Assembly: GCA_008638375.1 (NCBI GenBank)
Contig: CM018031.1
Coordinates: forward strand, 5,356,062 to 5,420,061
Length of the DNA stretch: 64,000 bases
Direction: 5' to 3'
From: Nyssa sinensis
Taxonomy: Eukaryota > Streptophyta > Magnoliopsida > Cornales > Nyssaceae
The notes under the pieces were generated by a model that saw only the letters and a list, made by a program, of their open reading frames with translations, had not been told where the DNA came from and ran no database searches. The position numbers and the translations under genes were made by a program. Below are positions 35,619 through 46,887 of the stretch, one piece after another (within the stretch, counting starts at the first letter, position 1; each line of letters opens with the position of its first letter).

Positions 35619-36790
35619 TTTTATGTTTTGGAAGTCTCGTTTCCCCTTTTATAGCTTTGAGATGTACATGTTTAAGTGAGAGTTTGGGATACAATTTATC
35701 TTTTCCTGACATGAGATGTTCAAAATATACGATATGTATGAATAGATCTAGATATGTGTGTGAGGTGTTTGTCTGGGTGTACACACACACACATTGCACA
35801 TATATAGACAAACACAACAGAGAATTGCTTTGGGTAAGTGAGAGTTCGTATAGAATTGTCTTTGCCCTTTTTTTTTTTTTTTTGTAGTTTTTAGATGAAA
35901 TGTTTACTATAGTATATGATACACATATATACATAGATGTAGTTATATATCATATATATGCGCGTATATGTTTCTATATGTGTGTGTGTATATATATATA
36001 TATATATGCACGTATATATACAAACATTAGGTGAGAGTTTATGTATAGAATTATGTTTTTCTTTGTTTTCAGTGTGAGATGAGACGTGTATACACACACA
36101 CACACATATATATATATATATGTGTTTACGTGTGTATATGTATAGAAACATTGAGTGAGAGTTTATGTATAGAATTATGTTTTTCTTGTTCAAATATCAT
36201 ATAGATGTATTTATATATTAAGAGTCTTTTATCACTATTTATTTTAATCACTATTCATTTTAAGAGATTCACTTAAAAATTAACGTACTTTTAAGTTATA
36301 AATTTTTAAAATTATTTTTTATTACATCTAATATAAACATAATTTACAATTAAATGAGAGTAATATGAAAAATTTAAATAGTTTTAAAATAATATTTTCA
36401 AAAAATTTAGAATACTCAAAAAGAATTATCATTTTGGGATGGAGGGTGTATCATATATGTGTGTATCAATGTATATATGTACTGTATGTGTTTATATGTC
36501 TGCATGTATATAATTGTATATACTTATACAAACATTAAGTGAAAGCTTATGTATAGAATTATGTTTTTCTGGTTTTTTGGTTTAGGATGAGATCTGTGCA
36601 TATATACACGAGTGAATTTATGTATAGAATTATGTTTATCTTGTTTGCAATGTATGATATTTGAATACATCTAAATCTATATATATATATATATATATAT
36701 GTATATACGCTCACACAAACACAAATATGTGACTGAATTGGCTTGAGTGAGTGAGATTTTTTATATTTTGCTTTCTGATTCCACTAATAT
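35430..36790 (+). repeat. Degenerate tandem array of 'gtgagagttt...tagaattatg' units
   Basis: At least seven units begin with a splice-donor-like GTGAGAG/GTGAAAG block: near 35,435, 35,677, 35,834, 36,031, 36,155, 36,539, 36,608 and 36,747. Most then have 'tttatgtatagaattatgtt' or a variant, a T-run, 'gatgagatg' or similar, and an AT/GT/AC microsatellite. Spacing varies from about 70 to 380 bases because the microsatellites differ in length. The first unit overlaps the donor site of the orphan leader, so the array may have grown from the start of that intron. Confidence 0.65.
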
Positions 36791-38211
36791 TTAATGTTAA
36801 TATTAGCACATGGAAGTAATTCGTAACAAAAGCAAAGTCTACCCTGTTTAATTTGGCTGAGGATTGGAGTACCAGGGTGCGTGTACCTATCCTTTAGTTA
36901 GCGGATATCAAGGGTTTTATTTATTTATTATTTTCTTATATATTAAAATAAAATATTCTTAAATTATAGAAATGAAAGAAATAAATAAGAACTTTATTCT
37001 CAACAAAAATTGCTTTTTTTTTTTTTTGAAAGATTGTGGTGAACTGGATGCTAATCTTGCTTATCTGGAAGGCATTTAAAATCATTAATTAATTATATTA
37101 AATACTAAAAAAACTACAATATTTTTTAGATAATTATGTTTTCTGTCATTGATAATAATTAGTAATAAAATATTTTTTGATAACATAAAAAAAAAATCAT
37201 TAAAAAATAAATTATTTATATTTTGACATTGCAAAGAAGTGTAGGTAGACGGGGCTGGCTAATAAATGAATTTAAATTTGATTCAAAATCCAACACATTT
37301 AATAATTGTAATCTTCTAGTTTAAATTTAAAATTGAATTTGATTGGAAGTTTTTTTTGAAAATTTTCAATTTCTGTTTGAACTTGAACCCAACTCATCCA
37401 GATTTAGTTACCCGCCAATTAAAAAAAAATCACATTTAGTTAAAATTTAATTGCATTAGTAAATTTTGATTCTGAATATTTTCAATCAAATTTCAAAATA
37501 TTTTGTTTAACCAAACACATTCCAGTCAAGTACCCAAGTTGTTTCAGTGACTAATATGTAATCTTAAATTGTTTATTGAAAAAAAAAAAATAAAGAGTCA
37601 TTTTCGTCCAAATCTTAAATTGTATAAATTTTAAAAATAAGTTGGGTTGTGTTTCTCTTTTTTCCTAAGAAAAAGAATAGCATGTTGAGTGACCTTCTGA
37701 AAAGCCTTGCCTAGGATTGATCCTACCTAGTCTGAAGGGCAAGTATTATTTTCACACAGATGGTTGCAGGAATTGGTATTTATGATACATAGCAATGCTA
37801 GGGAAGACCTAATAGTCTTGGAGCATGATGGAAGTAGTCTAAGAAAAGTAATATATGGTGAAGGAACAACATCAATGAGAAACATAAAAGACAATAAGAC
37901 CCAAACTTGAATTTGTGGGAGGGTAACTCTACCCTAAAACCGAACCAAACACTCTATATTACTCAAACTCAGCTCGCGATTTCAACCTGCTCTCTGCGTT
38001 CCATATGGTGGTTGAAGGGAAATACAAAATATTCAAATATCTATTGCCAACAAGATAGAGAGAGTATTGGTAATTTATAGAATCAAAACGTATATTAGGA
38101 ATCAATCATTAATCTACTTTACTAAGAAATGGTGCATTAATATCCAAATGGAGTGCTTCTTGCATATCCTCAAAACAAATAAGATACTAACTCTAGACTC
38201 AGAATTGAGTC
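36790..38211. other. Spacer between the repeat array and the START gene
   Basis: AT-rich sequence with no coding signal. It should include the 3' untranslated region of the START gene leftward from 38,212. Confidence 0.5.
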
Positions 38212-41200
38212 TCACCTCCGAGCAACTCTTTGCCCTGCCCCAAGTAACAAGGCTTTTCCGATGACTCCTGTATGGAGTCCGCAAGCTACAGCCACAGTTC
38301 CGCCTATAACTACCCATTTCCAATCGATGCCACCATGATCTCTGTCCCTCTGAATACCCTCAGCTTGACCTCTCTCTTCTTCTTCACCAGGCACTGGCTC
38401 TGAAGAATCAGCACTTCCGTCAAATGATATTTGTGTGGTGATTCTTGCCATAAGTGCACTTTTGGACAACGATGCCTCCAATTTCCTTGCATGCTGATAT
38501 GCTCTGAAGCCAGAGTGCAACTTCTTGACAGTTCCCCACATCCCGTGACGGACGCTCAACTTTGCCACATCCTTTGGGATGCCCATGTCTTCATAGTGGA
38601 CAAGGGTCACCTCGCATGCAGACAACTGACCATCTCCTTTTCGGGATTGCACTGCATCCATTTTTCCAAATAATAACCCAATCAGATACAATGGAATTTA
38701 AATTTTAGCTAAAAGTTGTCCAAGAACGTGTTGCAAGCACATTGCTTACCAGGCTTGATAACCCAGCTTGAAAAATAAAGATCCACGCGCCTGGGCTTGT
38801 CATGCCTCTGCAAAGCTTTATATGGCACCGTCTTCCAAAATAAAAAAAATATTGTGGAAACTGGTCGTCTATTTGTGAACAGCAAGATAGTGAACAAGAA
38901 TAACGTAGGTGGTAGAGTAAGACATGTAAATTCTTGTAATTCAACAATTGGTCCTCCACTATGGGGACAATGCTTATGAGTTTCATCTCCTAGTTGAGAA
39001 GCGAAGAATCTGAGCTTCTGTGAACAAAATGCTTGAAAAAAAAAATTCCTTCACAAGAAGAGGAGGCCTTTTGATATTGTCTATTGTATACTCCCAATCG
39101 ATAGGTAGCTTTGGTAGCTTAAATTAGGCTAAGTTAGCAAACGGGAAAAAAAAATCATGATGATTTCTTTGTGCCAAAAACAGGTAACGTAAATTAAGAA
39201 CCAAGAAAACATAAAAAGTTTTTCCGCATAAGCCGCATCTTCTCATGCACATCTCATAAGTGATAATTGTTAACCATTATAGGGTTTAATTTTTATAGCA
39301 GTAAAGAGAAAATAGAGCTGATGGATAGAAGTAACTTTTCTCAAGCCTAAAATCTTTTCCAACTAATAGGAAGCATGCAACATATCAAAAGGCAATCACT
39401 GAACACCATGTCAGACTTCTCAGATGAAGCATGCACGAGCATTTCAACTGATTGTGGTTTATATACATAATTTTTTGTGTTTCTTTATTTCCTTGAAGCA
39501 ATGGGCCTTTTTTATTTTTAATTTTTTTTTTTTTGGGGGGGGGGGGGGGGGAACAAAAGTTCATAAAAGATAACAAATAACTAATTGTTTCTCCTCGGGA
39601 GTTTCTACTCATCTTTGTCACCTGAACTTTCCTATACTTTTGTTCTGTAGTAAATTTTTATGTCCACCTAAGATTGCTGTAGAAGTTATTCCTTGGAGGA
39701 GAATGAAGTCACCTACTCTACATATGCGAACTGCTTAAGAAATGAGTACCTTTGTCACACAATAATATGTCTTCCCAACTTCCCATATTCTTCGACCAAT
39801 AATATATTCTCGATCACTGCAGAAAAAGGGGAACTGCATAAAAAAGGAACAAATCAAGGTATCAATTCATACATTTCTGAAAAATTAAGGAAAAAAAAGA
39901 TAGAACTCACAGATACAGATGCAAAAATCATATCTTTAACAGACCTTTTTAATCCAGTGGACTATCATTGTCCCTGTATGATGGCATTCCTCTAATATCT
40001 TGAAGTACGCAAGCATGGGATCCCATTTAGGTCGAAACTCATCATCCCAAAAGAAATCTCTAACTAGCTCTGGAGTTGCATCCTCAAAGACGGTTCTGGT
40101 ACGGTATGTAATGGGACCGGTCTGATGAACAAGATGCACTATCAGGTATGAATCCATACATTCATCAAACAACAATGAGAGGTTTTTGGAGAAAATTATA
40201 TTTAAAAGATTCTCAATCAAGTTCATCTTATGCATATGAATAGAAAAACCATGCTAGGCATCCAGATCATTAGCCAACAAGCCAAATGACCTGGCAAATG
40301 TAGATACAAATCAAAGTATAAGCCCACCTGCAAGCCAAGTCCTGAATTAGTAGCAGAGTGGTTTTGCAATTTCTATTAAAAAAATACTCTTGCTAAGTTA
40401 CTTTGTAATTTCCAAATTTTAAAAACGAGGGGGAGAACGTGCGGATAAGATCTTATAAAAAGTAAGCCTAAAGCTTAAAATTTTAGGGAAAGAAAATATA
40501 ATAAAAGCCAAGTGTAAAGCCTATAAAATTTTGGGGAAATATAATAATATACATGCTTATGAACATAGCAAGTCAGATGCAGGTAGTAGTCCAGAAATAA
40601 GAACTGTCTATTGACCGAAATGGATCCTAAATACTTTTTGAGAGATCTCCTATCGAAATTGTGAGCATCAGGATGTAAGTTCCAGATATGGCAGAAGGGC
40701 ACATTCAATCCTTATTTTTTTTGGTAGTTAGGGGCACATTCAATCCTTGTTTGTCTATTAGTTCTCAGTTCTCAGTTCTCAGTTCTCAGTTCTCTTCAGC
40801 GCAGGGTAGAGCAGTATGGTAACCTCTAAATGTTAGGACTTATGAACGAAGTTGTTCAATTTTCCTCCCCTATGGCAAAAAAGAAGGGTCATTGTATTCC
40901 CTGTCCTACATGGGAGCTCGTAATCCATCTTGTCAACAAGCGCATTGGATATGTGTCTAGCAGCGGCCACATGAAACAAATATCCTATATCCATACCTAT
41001 GCCACTTCATGTTTGACATAAGCATCTTTGGAAGTGTCCATTACAAATTTGAAGTCTCCTGTTACTAACAAAATACTTTTACCGTTCGCCAGCACTTACT
41101 CACACTTCTTCAGCTTTTAAATGACAAAGTAATGTATCAAACTCAGGGTCAAAGCATGGATTTAAATTGCAATCACAAGTATAACGATATTGACAATATT

Positions 41201-44200
41201 GGGCTATCCTTAACGGGAATCGAATTAACCGGAACTGTGAATTTTTTTTCAAACACTAGTACATCTCTTAAAAGTTACTAATACGCATATTTTGACAATA
41301 ATTTATCACATTTTAGTTTTTTTTTTTTTTTTTACTATTAATTTTAAATTTTCTAACACATAGAAAGCTGTTTTACTATTTTATATGGATTTATTTTTAA
41401 AGTTATACCAAAAGGAAAGTATTATTTAATTTGAACAACATTGCAAGTTTTGTAACAAGTAATATAAATAATAAAAAATGATTATAAGCACAAAAATTAA
41501 TTTAGTGAGATTAACTATGAATACAAAAAGTTTTAAAATTTTGAGGCAAAAAAGCTTTTCCGAGGTCACATCAACCCGAAATTTTTTGGTAGCTTATTTC
41601 AAAATTTTTTAGATTCTTTTGTTAAGTATCTCTCTTGTATTTAAATCTTATAAAATGAGAGATAATAAGAATTCTGCAAAAAAAAAGTTAAAAACACCTG
41701 TAACAGTCTTGTAACGAAATTGTAACAACCCGTAACAGTACTGTAAGAGTATACGACTTTGAATTTTAGTCTTGCCAATAAATCGCCTTGTATTGGTATC
41801 GTAGAGTCAAAAAACTGATACATAACGACCATTATTTAAATTCATGAATCAAAGTCCATGCAAATAATTTTTTGCAGAGGACTTCTTCAGTAAATAAAAT
41901 ATAAAAAATAAAGGGTAAATTACAATGACATCCCCTATGATTTTTGACAATTATACTGACCTCCCTTGAAGTTTTTAAAATTATACTAACTTCTCCTACT
42001 TTTACAAACAAATTACAAATATTACTCTCTAATCAATTTTTTTCTTCAAAATGACAAAACTGCCCCTAATTTATTTATTTTGCATTTTTTCAAATTTGAC
42101 CAATTTTTTCTAACTCTTTTTAAAGATTTGTTTATATAAAAATAAATTTAAGGTAAATAACTTATTTTCATTTTATATAAAAATAAATTTAAAGTTTTAA
42201 TCAATATTTATTTGATAATAAAAAAAATTGAAAAAGTATATAAAAAAAGGGGGACAATTTTGTCATTTTGAAAAAAAATTGACTGGAGAAAAATATTTGT
42301 AATTTGTCAAGTAAAATAAGGAATAGTAGTGTAACTTTAAAAACCTCAGGAGAAATCAACATAATTGTCAGAAACTTCAGGGGAAGGTCAATGTAATTTA
42401 TCCGAAAATAAATGTTTATCAAAGTGAAGGTCAAATTCTACCTCAGGCTCATGGCGCCAAGCTTTGTATCTCATGTTCGAGGTGGCGCGTTCCATCAAAC
42501 TTTGCCATGCCATTTCCCCATCGTTCCAGTCAAGAAAATGCAATAGGTGTTCGAGATCATTCTCTGTGACAATGTTTTGCACTATCTCCGAGTTTCTGGT
42601 GTTCACTCTACGAGAAAAAAAAAGTTGGATGTAACACAAAACTAGTCTGTCCTTGGAAGTCAAAATTTGAAATTTCATTAATCTAATGCCTAATGCTGTC
42701 AAAGGCAACATAAATTTTTTATAAAGCATCTAAAAATTCATCAATCGAAAGAGAAGAAAATATGCATAAATGACTATTCTATTTCTACCTGATAGCAATC
42801 AGACAAGTCTATAAATTCTCCATGTTAGATCATTGTTACTAAATATTTGTGACTTAAACTCATTGAGAGAAAATTCTATTATCTTGTCTTCATTTGCTTT
42901 TGAAGTGTTTATTTATAAAAAATAAAAAACAACAACGTAATACATTCCCCATACAAAACAAGCCACTATGACTCTACTACACAACTTATCCTAAATAAAG
43001 GAGCTATGCCACACAATTTCAAGGCATTCCCACTAGCTGTCAGCTGCACAATGGATAACAAGCAGCCATCACATTCGACACCTGATGGACTTCTAAAACA
43101 ATTTGTAGCAAAAAGTAGTGCAGTCCATACAAGGCTCAACAAAGAGAAAATTCAAGAAAAACAAAAATATGAAAAATTGTTTCGATTTCAAGGTTGGGAC
43201 CACTTCGGAACTTCAGCATAAGTTTTGAGTCATGGTACGTCTATTAAATTTTTTTCATATATTTTTATGTTTTTTAAGTTAATATGCTATTGATTCAAAA
43301 TTATATGTTTCTCTGTGTTTTAGGAGCCAATGGTATTTTTATAGTTTCTCAATTTTCAAGAAATTAATCATACTCATACGATGACTTGTTCCGTGAATAG
43401 ATGAGTTATTGATTCTTTATCTACAGCCTTCAGTTGCTTTACATAGGTTTTACTAGTCAAAGTTTTAAGGTTTCCATCTTTAAGCCATAGTCCTAAGAGC
43501 ATCTCCAATAGGTTATTGGGCTACTTAAACCTCCATTTAGCCAAAATGGAGAGTTGAAAGCCAAAAAAAAAAACCCTATCCAACAGGCCAGCTAAGTGGC
43601 TAGCTATTTTCCATAATAGCTATTTTACTACATCTACAAGATGATTGACTCTTTGCTTAGATTGCAGCTAGATTTGATTATTAGTTTCAATTGCTTGCTC
43701 TGATACAGAGAGGGAGGAGTTCGGCATCGTTCACTGGTGCTTTCTTCTGGAGAGTCCTTCGTTGTCAACTCCATTGACAAACATGTAAATCTTCTCAGAA
43801 TCACCAATCGAAGACGATAAGTGTGCAAATGTCCTCACCCCAAACCCTAACATCGTCCAAATCTTCAATGTCTACAAAGACGACACTCATCTCCACATCG
43901 TGCACAAACTCTGCAACTCCTTCGATCTCTTCCACCGAGTCTTCTCAGAGTTAGAGATGGGCACCGTGATGGTGTCGTTGATGGACTAGTGAGAGGAGTG
44001 TGGGGAATGAAAAGAATAGGAAAATAAGGGACCGATATGAACAGGTTAGTAAATGAGATATCTAAAATGGATAAATGAGATATCTAAAATAGATAGCAGT
44101 GTTGGAGCAGGTTCTTTAAAAAGTGATCAGCTAAATTAGAGGAGTGGACTTTTAGCTAAATTTACCTAAAGCTCTATTGGAGATGTTCTAATAAGATGTT

Positions 44201-46887
44201 TTGCGTAGATCAATTTAGAGAATTTTCCATAAGCTCCCAAACATTCTTCAGACATGTAATGCAACCCTAACCCAAAGCATGATTCCTAGAATATTCGTCT
44301 TCTCTTCTTTGCTTTATTGTTTGTAAGCAAAATTTAATTTTCTGAATTGTAATCATTGACAATTTCATTACTTTTTCAACCTAAAAGCGTAGCCCAACCC
44401 TTACTGAATTTTCAGCAAACCCCCCTCCCCCACCCAACAAAAAATAAATAAAACTAGCCAATTCCATTCCCCTTCCTGAAAAATTGTTCTGAACACAACA
44501 ATCCTCAACTTACAAGCATCCGATAAATGCCACTTGATAATCAATAGGCGGCAAAATTCCAAATTTTCAAGCATTATCCTACATCAGTTGTACCATCGCA
44601 AGAAGGTTGGTGTTTCTTTACACTTATCCTACATCAAAATGCATGTATCTTTGCTTCTTAGGAGCCATGCTACATCGACCAATTGTTTAATTGGTATTTT
44701 TTTTATTGGGATAAGTAGTTGTTTAATTGGTATTTTAAGTGAATGGCAGCAAATCAGGTTTAATTGGCTTAATGAATCAAAAACATAAAAAAAGGTAACT
44801 CCAATCTCCAAATGAAACAACCTTCAAGTTACATGGAGTACCCAACAGCTTTCAGTAACAAAAAATTGCATCCACATGCTCTTACGCAAACAGACATGTG
44901 CATCAACACTGACCCGGGATAATTACAAATTACAGACATTCTAAAATCTAATAAACATATTCAATTTTTGTATAGGTAAACATATACAATAAACATAATA
45001 AGATAATTTTATTTAGAAGAGAACAAGAAAACTTTCAACTCTCACCCCAAGGTACCCAAAAAAAAAAATTCTTAATGGTAAGTTACAACAGTAACCCAAC
45101 AATCATCAAAATGGCTTAATTAGTCATAGTTGAAGTCGGTTTAGAACTTGTATATTTTTTTCTCCAATAGATAAATTCAACCATAGTACAACTAAGGGGC
45201 TCATATTGCCTAAAAACTATATAAAGGAATAACCCATAATAGAAGATCTCCCGGTAAGCCAAAAATAAAAAGCACTCAAAAGAATGTACTTATCAACACC
45301 CCCACACCTTGATAGAAAATCTAAACCTTTCAAACCAAACACATCACCAAAGGCATAAAGGCACTACATGCCACACAAAATGGACTATCGTGTTCACTCT
45401 AGCACCCTTCTATAAAGGAAAACCTCAGTTACAGAGCTAGAACAGAACATGGCATCACAAGAAGGAAGACGAGAAAGGCTTGCAAATCCCTCACACTTAA
45501 ACAATGTACCAGCAAATAGATGATTGTCAATTCAACATTCTTAAGCATAAACCTTCAATTAATGATAAAATAGGCCTCTTCACTAAATATTTAATAGTCA
45601 AAAGACTCAAAATCTTTTCCAAGAATCCACCTTGGGAGGCATTTTCTCTGCAAAGTATGCTTCCAAGGGAAAATCATTTAAGATCGCTCCCTTTAGGGCT
45701 CTATCATAAGAGCAGGCCCCAAATCCTCCCCCCCTCCAAAAAAAAACCACCCACCGAAAAAAAGAGAGGTGCCACTTAACTCAAGGAGTCCTCAACTCCT
45801 AAATACACGCCAAGAAGCATCGTCTACCTCCTCCAACTCCCAGTCCTAGAAGGCCTTCCAAAACCTGGGTTTCCAGACATATGAGACAATCCCCCCTATC
45901 ACCCTGACATAGAAGATGTTGCCCGTTGGTGATGTAGGAATGAGAATCAGGGTTCATAGAGTGAATTGCGTGAGAAAGAGGTTGGCATAAATGTTGCAAT
46001 CTCCAAGTTAATAGTAGATTTAATCTCATGCTCATTTGCTTATAGATGTCGGCTTAGTGTTGAACCGTAGTGTTATTGATCGTGATCTATTCTCTTCATT
46101 TCTCTCCACATTACTTGATTGCATACACATTTACTCATTTCTAACACATGCAATGGCGTAGTAGCTCCCTAACTTAAACAGTTAAACAACATATTATTCA
46201 CCCTTCCCACGAACTCCACCAAGCATCTGTTCAGAAACCACCCAAATTTCCAAGGGCCATCAGATGAGACCAAATTTTTAACAGCCAACCCTAATCATAT
46301 AGAATTTCCATAAAGTATCCGATTCAACAATTAAATTACACGAAATTGATGAAAAGCTTCAGCCAAAATAAAAACCTAAATCAATCTTAACATAATTGCG
46401 CACACATACAGACACACAAATACATGAAATACATCATCAATAAAAAAATTCAAATAAGTACAATTATGGATTAAATCCCAACTCACTTAATGCTGCTGCC
46501 ACTTCCCTCCACCGATGGAGCCGGAACCGCCCCCTTCGTCAACGACTCCGGTGCAGAAGCAGTCGCCGAAGCCTGAGCCGAACCTTTGCCCTTCCCTCTG
46601 AACCTGGACCAAAGCGTCCGAGCAACCGAGAATGCCGAGAGTGCGGTGAAGGCCAGCCAGAGCCGCCGAGCTCCGAACCCCGGCGGCACCGTCCAGACGA
46701 AGCGGAGCTTCGACCGGAGCCCGAGGAAGACCAGACCCGTCCACCGAGGGCGCCAGGACCATCCGATAACCAGGCCGATCATGACCGCTACCCATATCGG
46801 GACTGCACATAGCAAGATATCGACGAATGTTTCAACAACCGCTGGTTTCTTCACAAAATCCACCAAATCGAAGAAGCTCTCTTCCAT
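38212..46887 (-). CDS. START/polyketide-cyclase-type lipid-transfer membrane protein
   Basis: It belongs to the plant START-domain proteins annotated as 'polyketide cyclase/dehydrase and lipid transport' (At3g23080/At4g14500 type). They are presumed to bind a lipid; the ligand is unknown. Six exons on the minus strand: 46487-46887, 42442-42607, 39945-40121, 39750-39833, 38750-38831 and 38212-38651. All are in phase, giving 1,350 bases and 449 residues. An N-terminal membrane segment spans about 21-45 (FVDILLCAVPIWVAVMIGLV). A Ser/Ala-rich linker follows, then START sequence: FLDWNDGEMAWQSLMERAT, TYRTRTVFEDATPELVRDFF, DDEFRPKWDPMLAYFKILEE and CEVTLVHYEDMGIPKDVAKL. A C-terminal hydrophobic stretch (WKWVVIGGTVAVACGL) ends in a GAGQRVARR tail. 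Exon 1 is much more GC-rich than the rest, as often seen in first exons. Intron 1 is 3.9 kb and intron 2 is 2.3 kb; both hold transposons. The exon 5 acceptor (ggaag|ACG) gives Thr where I would expect Gly, so that border is the least certain. Confidence 0.85.
39520..39551. repeat. Poly(T)-poly(G) junction tract
   Basis: A run of about 14 T is joined directly to about 18 G in intron 4 of the START gene. Similar joined T/G tracts occur at about 22,160-22,186, 31,629-31,650, 58,267-58,289 and 59,788-59,803, and pure G or C runs at 48,278-48,291 and 56,838-56,857. Such runs are prone to length errors. Confidence 0.85.
40757..40800. repeat. Short tandem repeat of the 7-mer agttctc
   Basis: Five to six copies of AGTTCTC in START intron 2. 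Confidence 0.9.
41913..42403. mobile_element. Long-TIR (fold-back) MITE, copy 3, best preserved
   Basis: The ends are GGGTAAATTACAATGAC and its near inverse GTCAATGTAATTTATCC. The arms pair for about 200 bases each, for example 'cttcaaaatgacaaaactg' against 'caattttgtcattttgaaaa'. The flanks aaaaataaa and gaaaataaa match at eight of nine bases, which would suit a Mutator-type nine-base target duplication, though the sequence is low-complexity. It lies in intron 2 of the START gene, about 40 bases from exon 2. It is non-coding. Confidence 0.7.
43497..44188 (+). mobile_element. Harbinger/Tourist-like non-autonomous element carrying a captured gene piece
   Basis: The terminal inverted repeats are GAGCATCTCCAATAG (left) and GAACATCTCCAATAG (right, read inward), 14 of 15 identical. 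Both ends are flanked by TAA, the target duplication expected of PIF/Harbinger elements. Length is 692 bases and there is no transposase. A subterminal repeat 'aaatgagatatctaaaat' occurs twice near the right end. The centre carries PEPC-kinase-like coding sequence (listed separately). It sits in intron 1 of the START gene. Confidence 0.75.
43700..43990 (+). pseudogene. Captured PEP-carboxylase-kinase (PPCK)-like fragment
   Basis: Plus-strand translations give EEFGIVHWCF, then SGESFVVNSIDKHV in another frame. After a stop comes NPNIVQIFNVYKDDTHLHIV followed by KLCNSFDLFHRVFSELE. This order matches the N-lobe of plant PEPC kinases: glycine loop, VKSIDK lysine strand, PHPNIVxIFxVYEDDxHLHIV, then LCxSxDLFxRI. 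The catalytic lysine region reads VNSIDK, the linker after IDK is shortened, and there are frameshifts and stops. It is a non-functional transduplicated fragment. The family call rests on several ordered motifs; a CDPK-related kinase is the alternative. Confidence 0.65.
44189..46486. other. Remainder of START intron 1
   Basis: AT-rich intronic sequence. Open frames at 44,534-44,788 and 45,504-45,779 have no domain. Nothing else was recognised. Confidence 0.5.

Noticed and set aside
35569..36193. Several open frames rich in YIYIY, CVCVCV and THTHTH
   Set aside because: They are translations of AT, GT and AC microsatellites.
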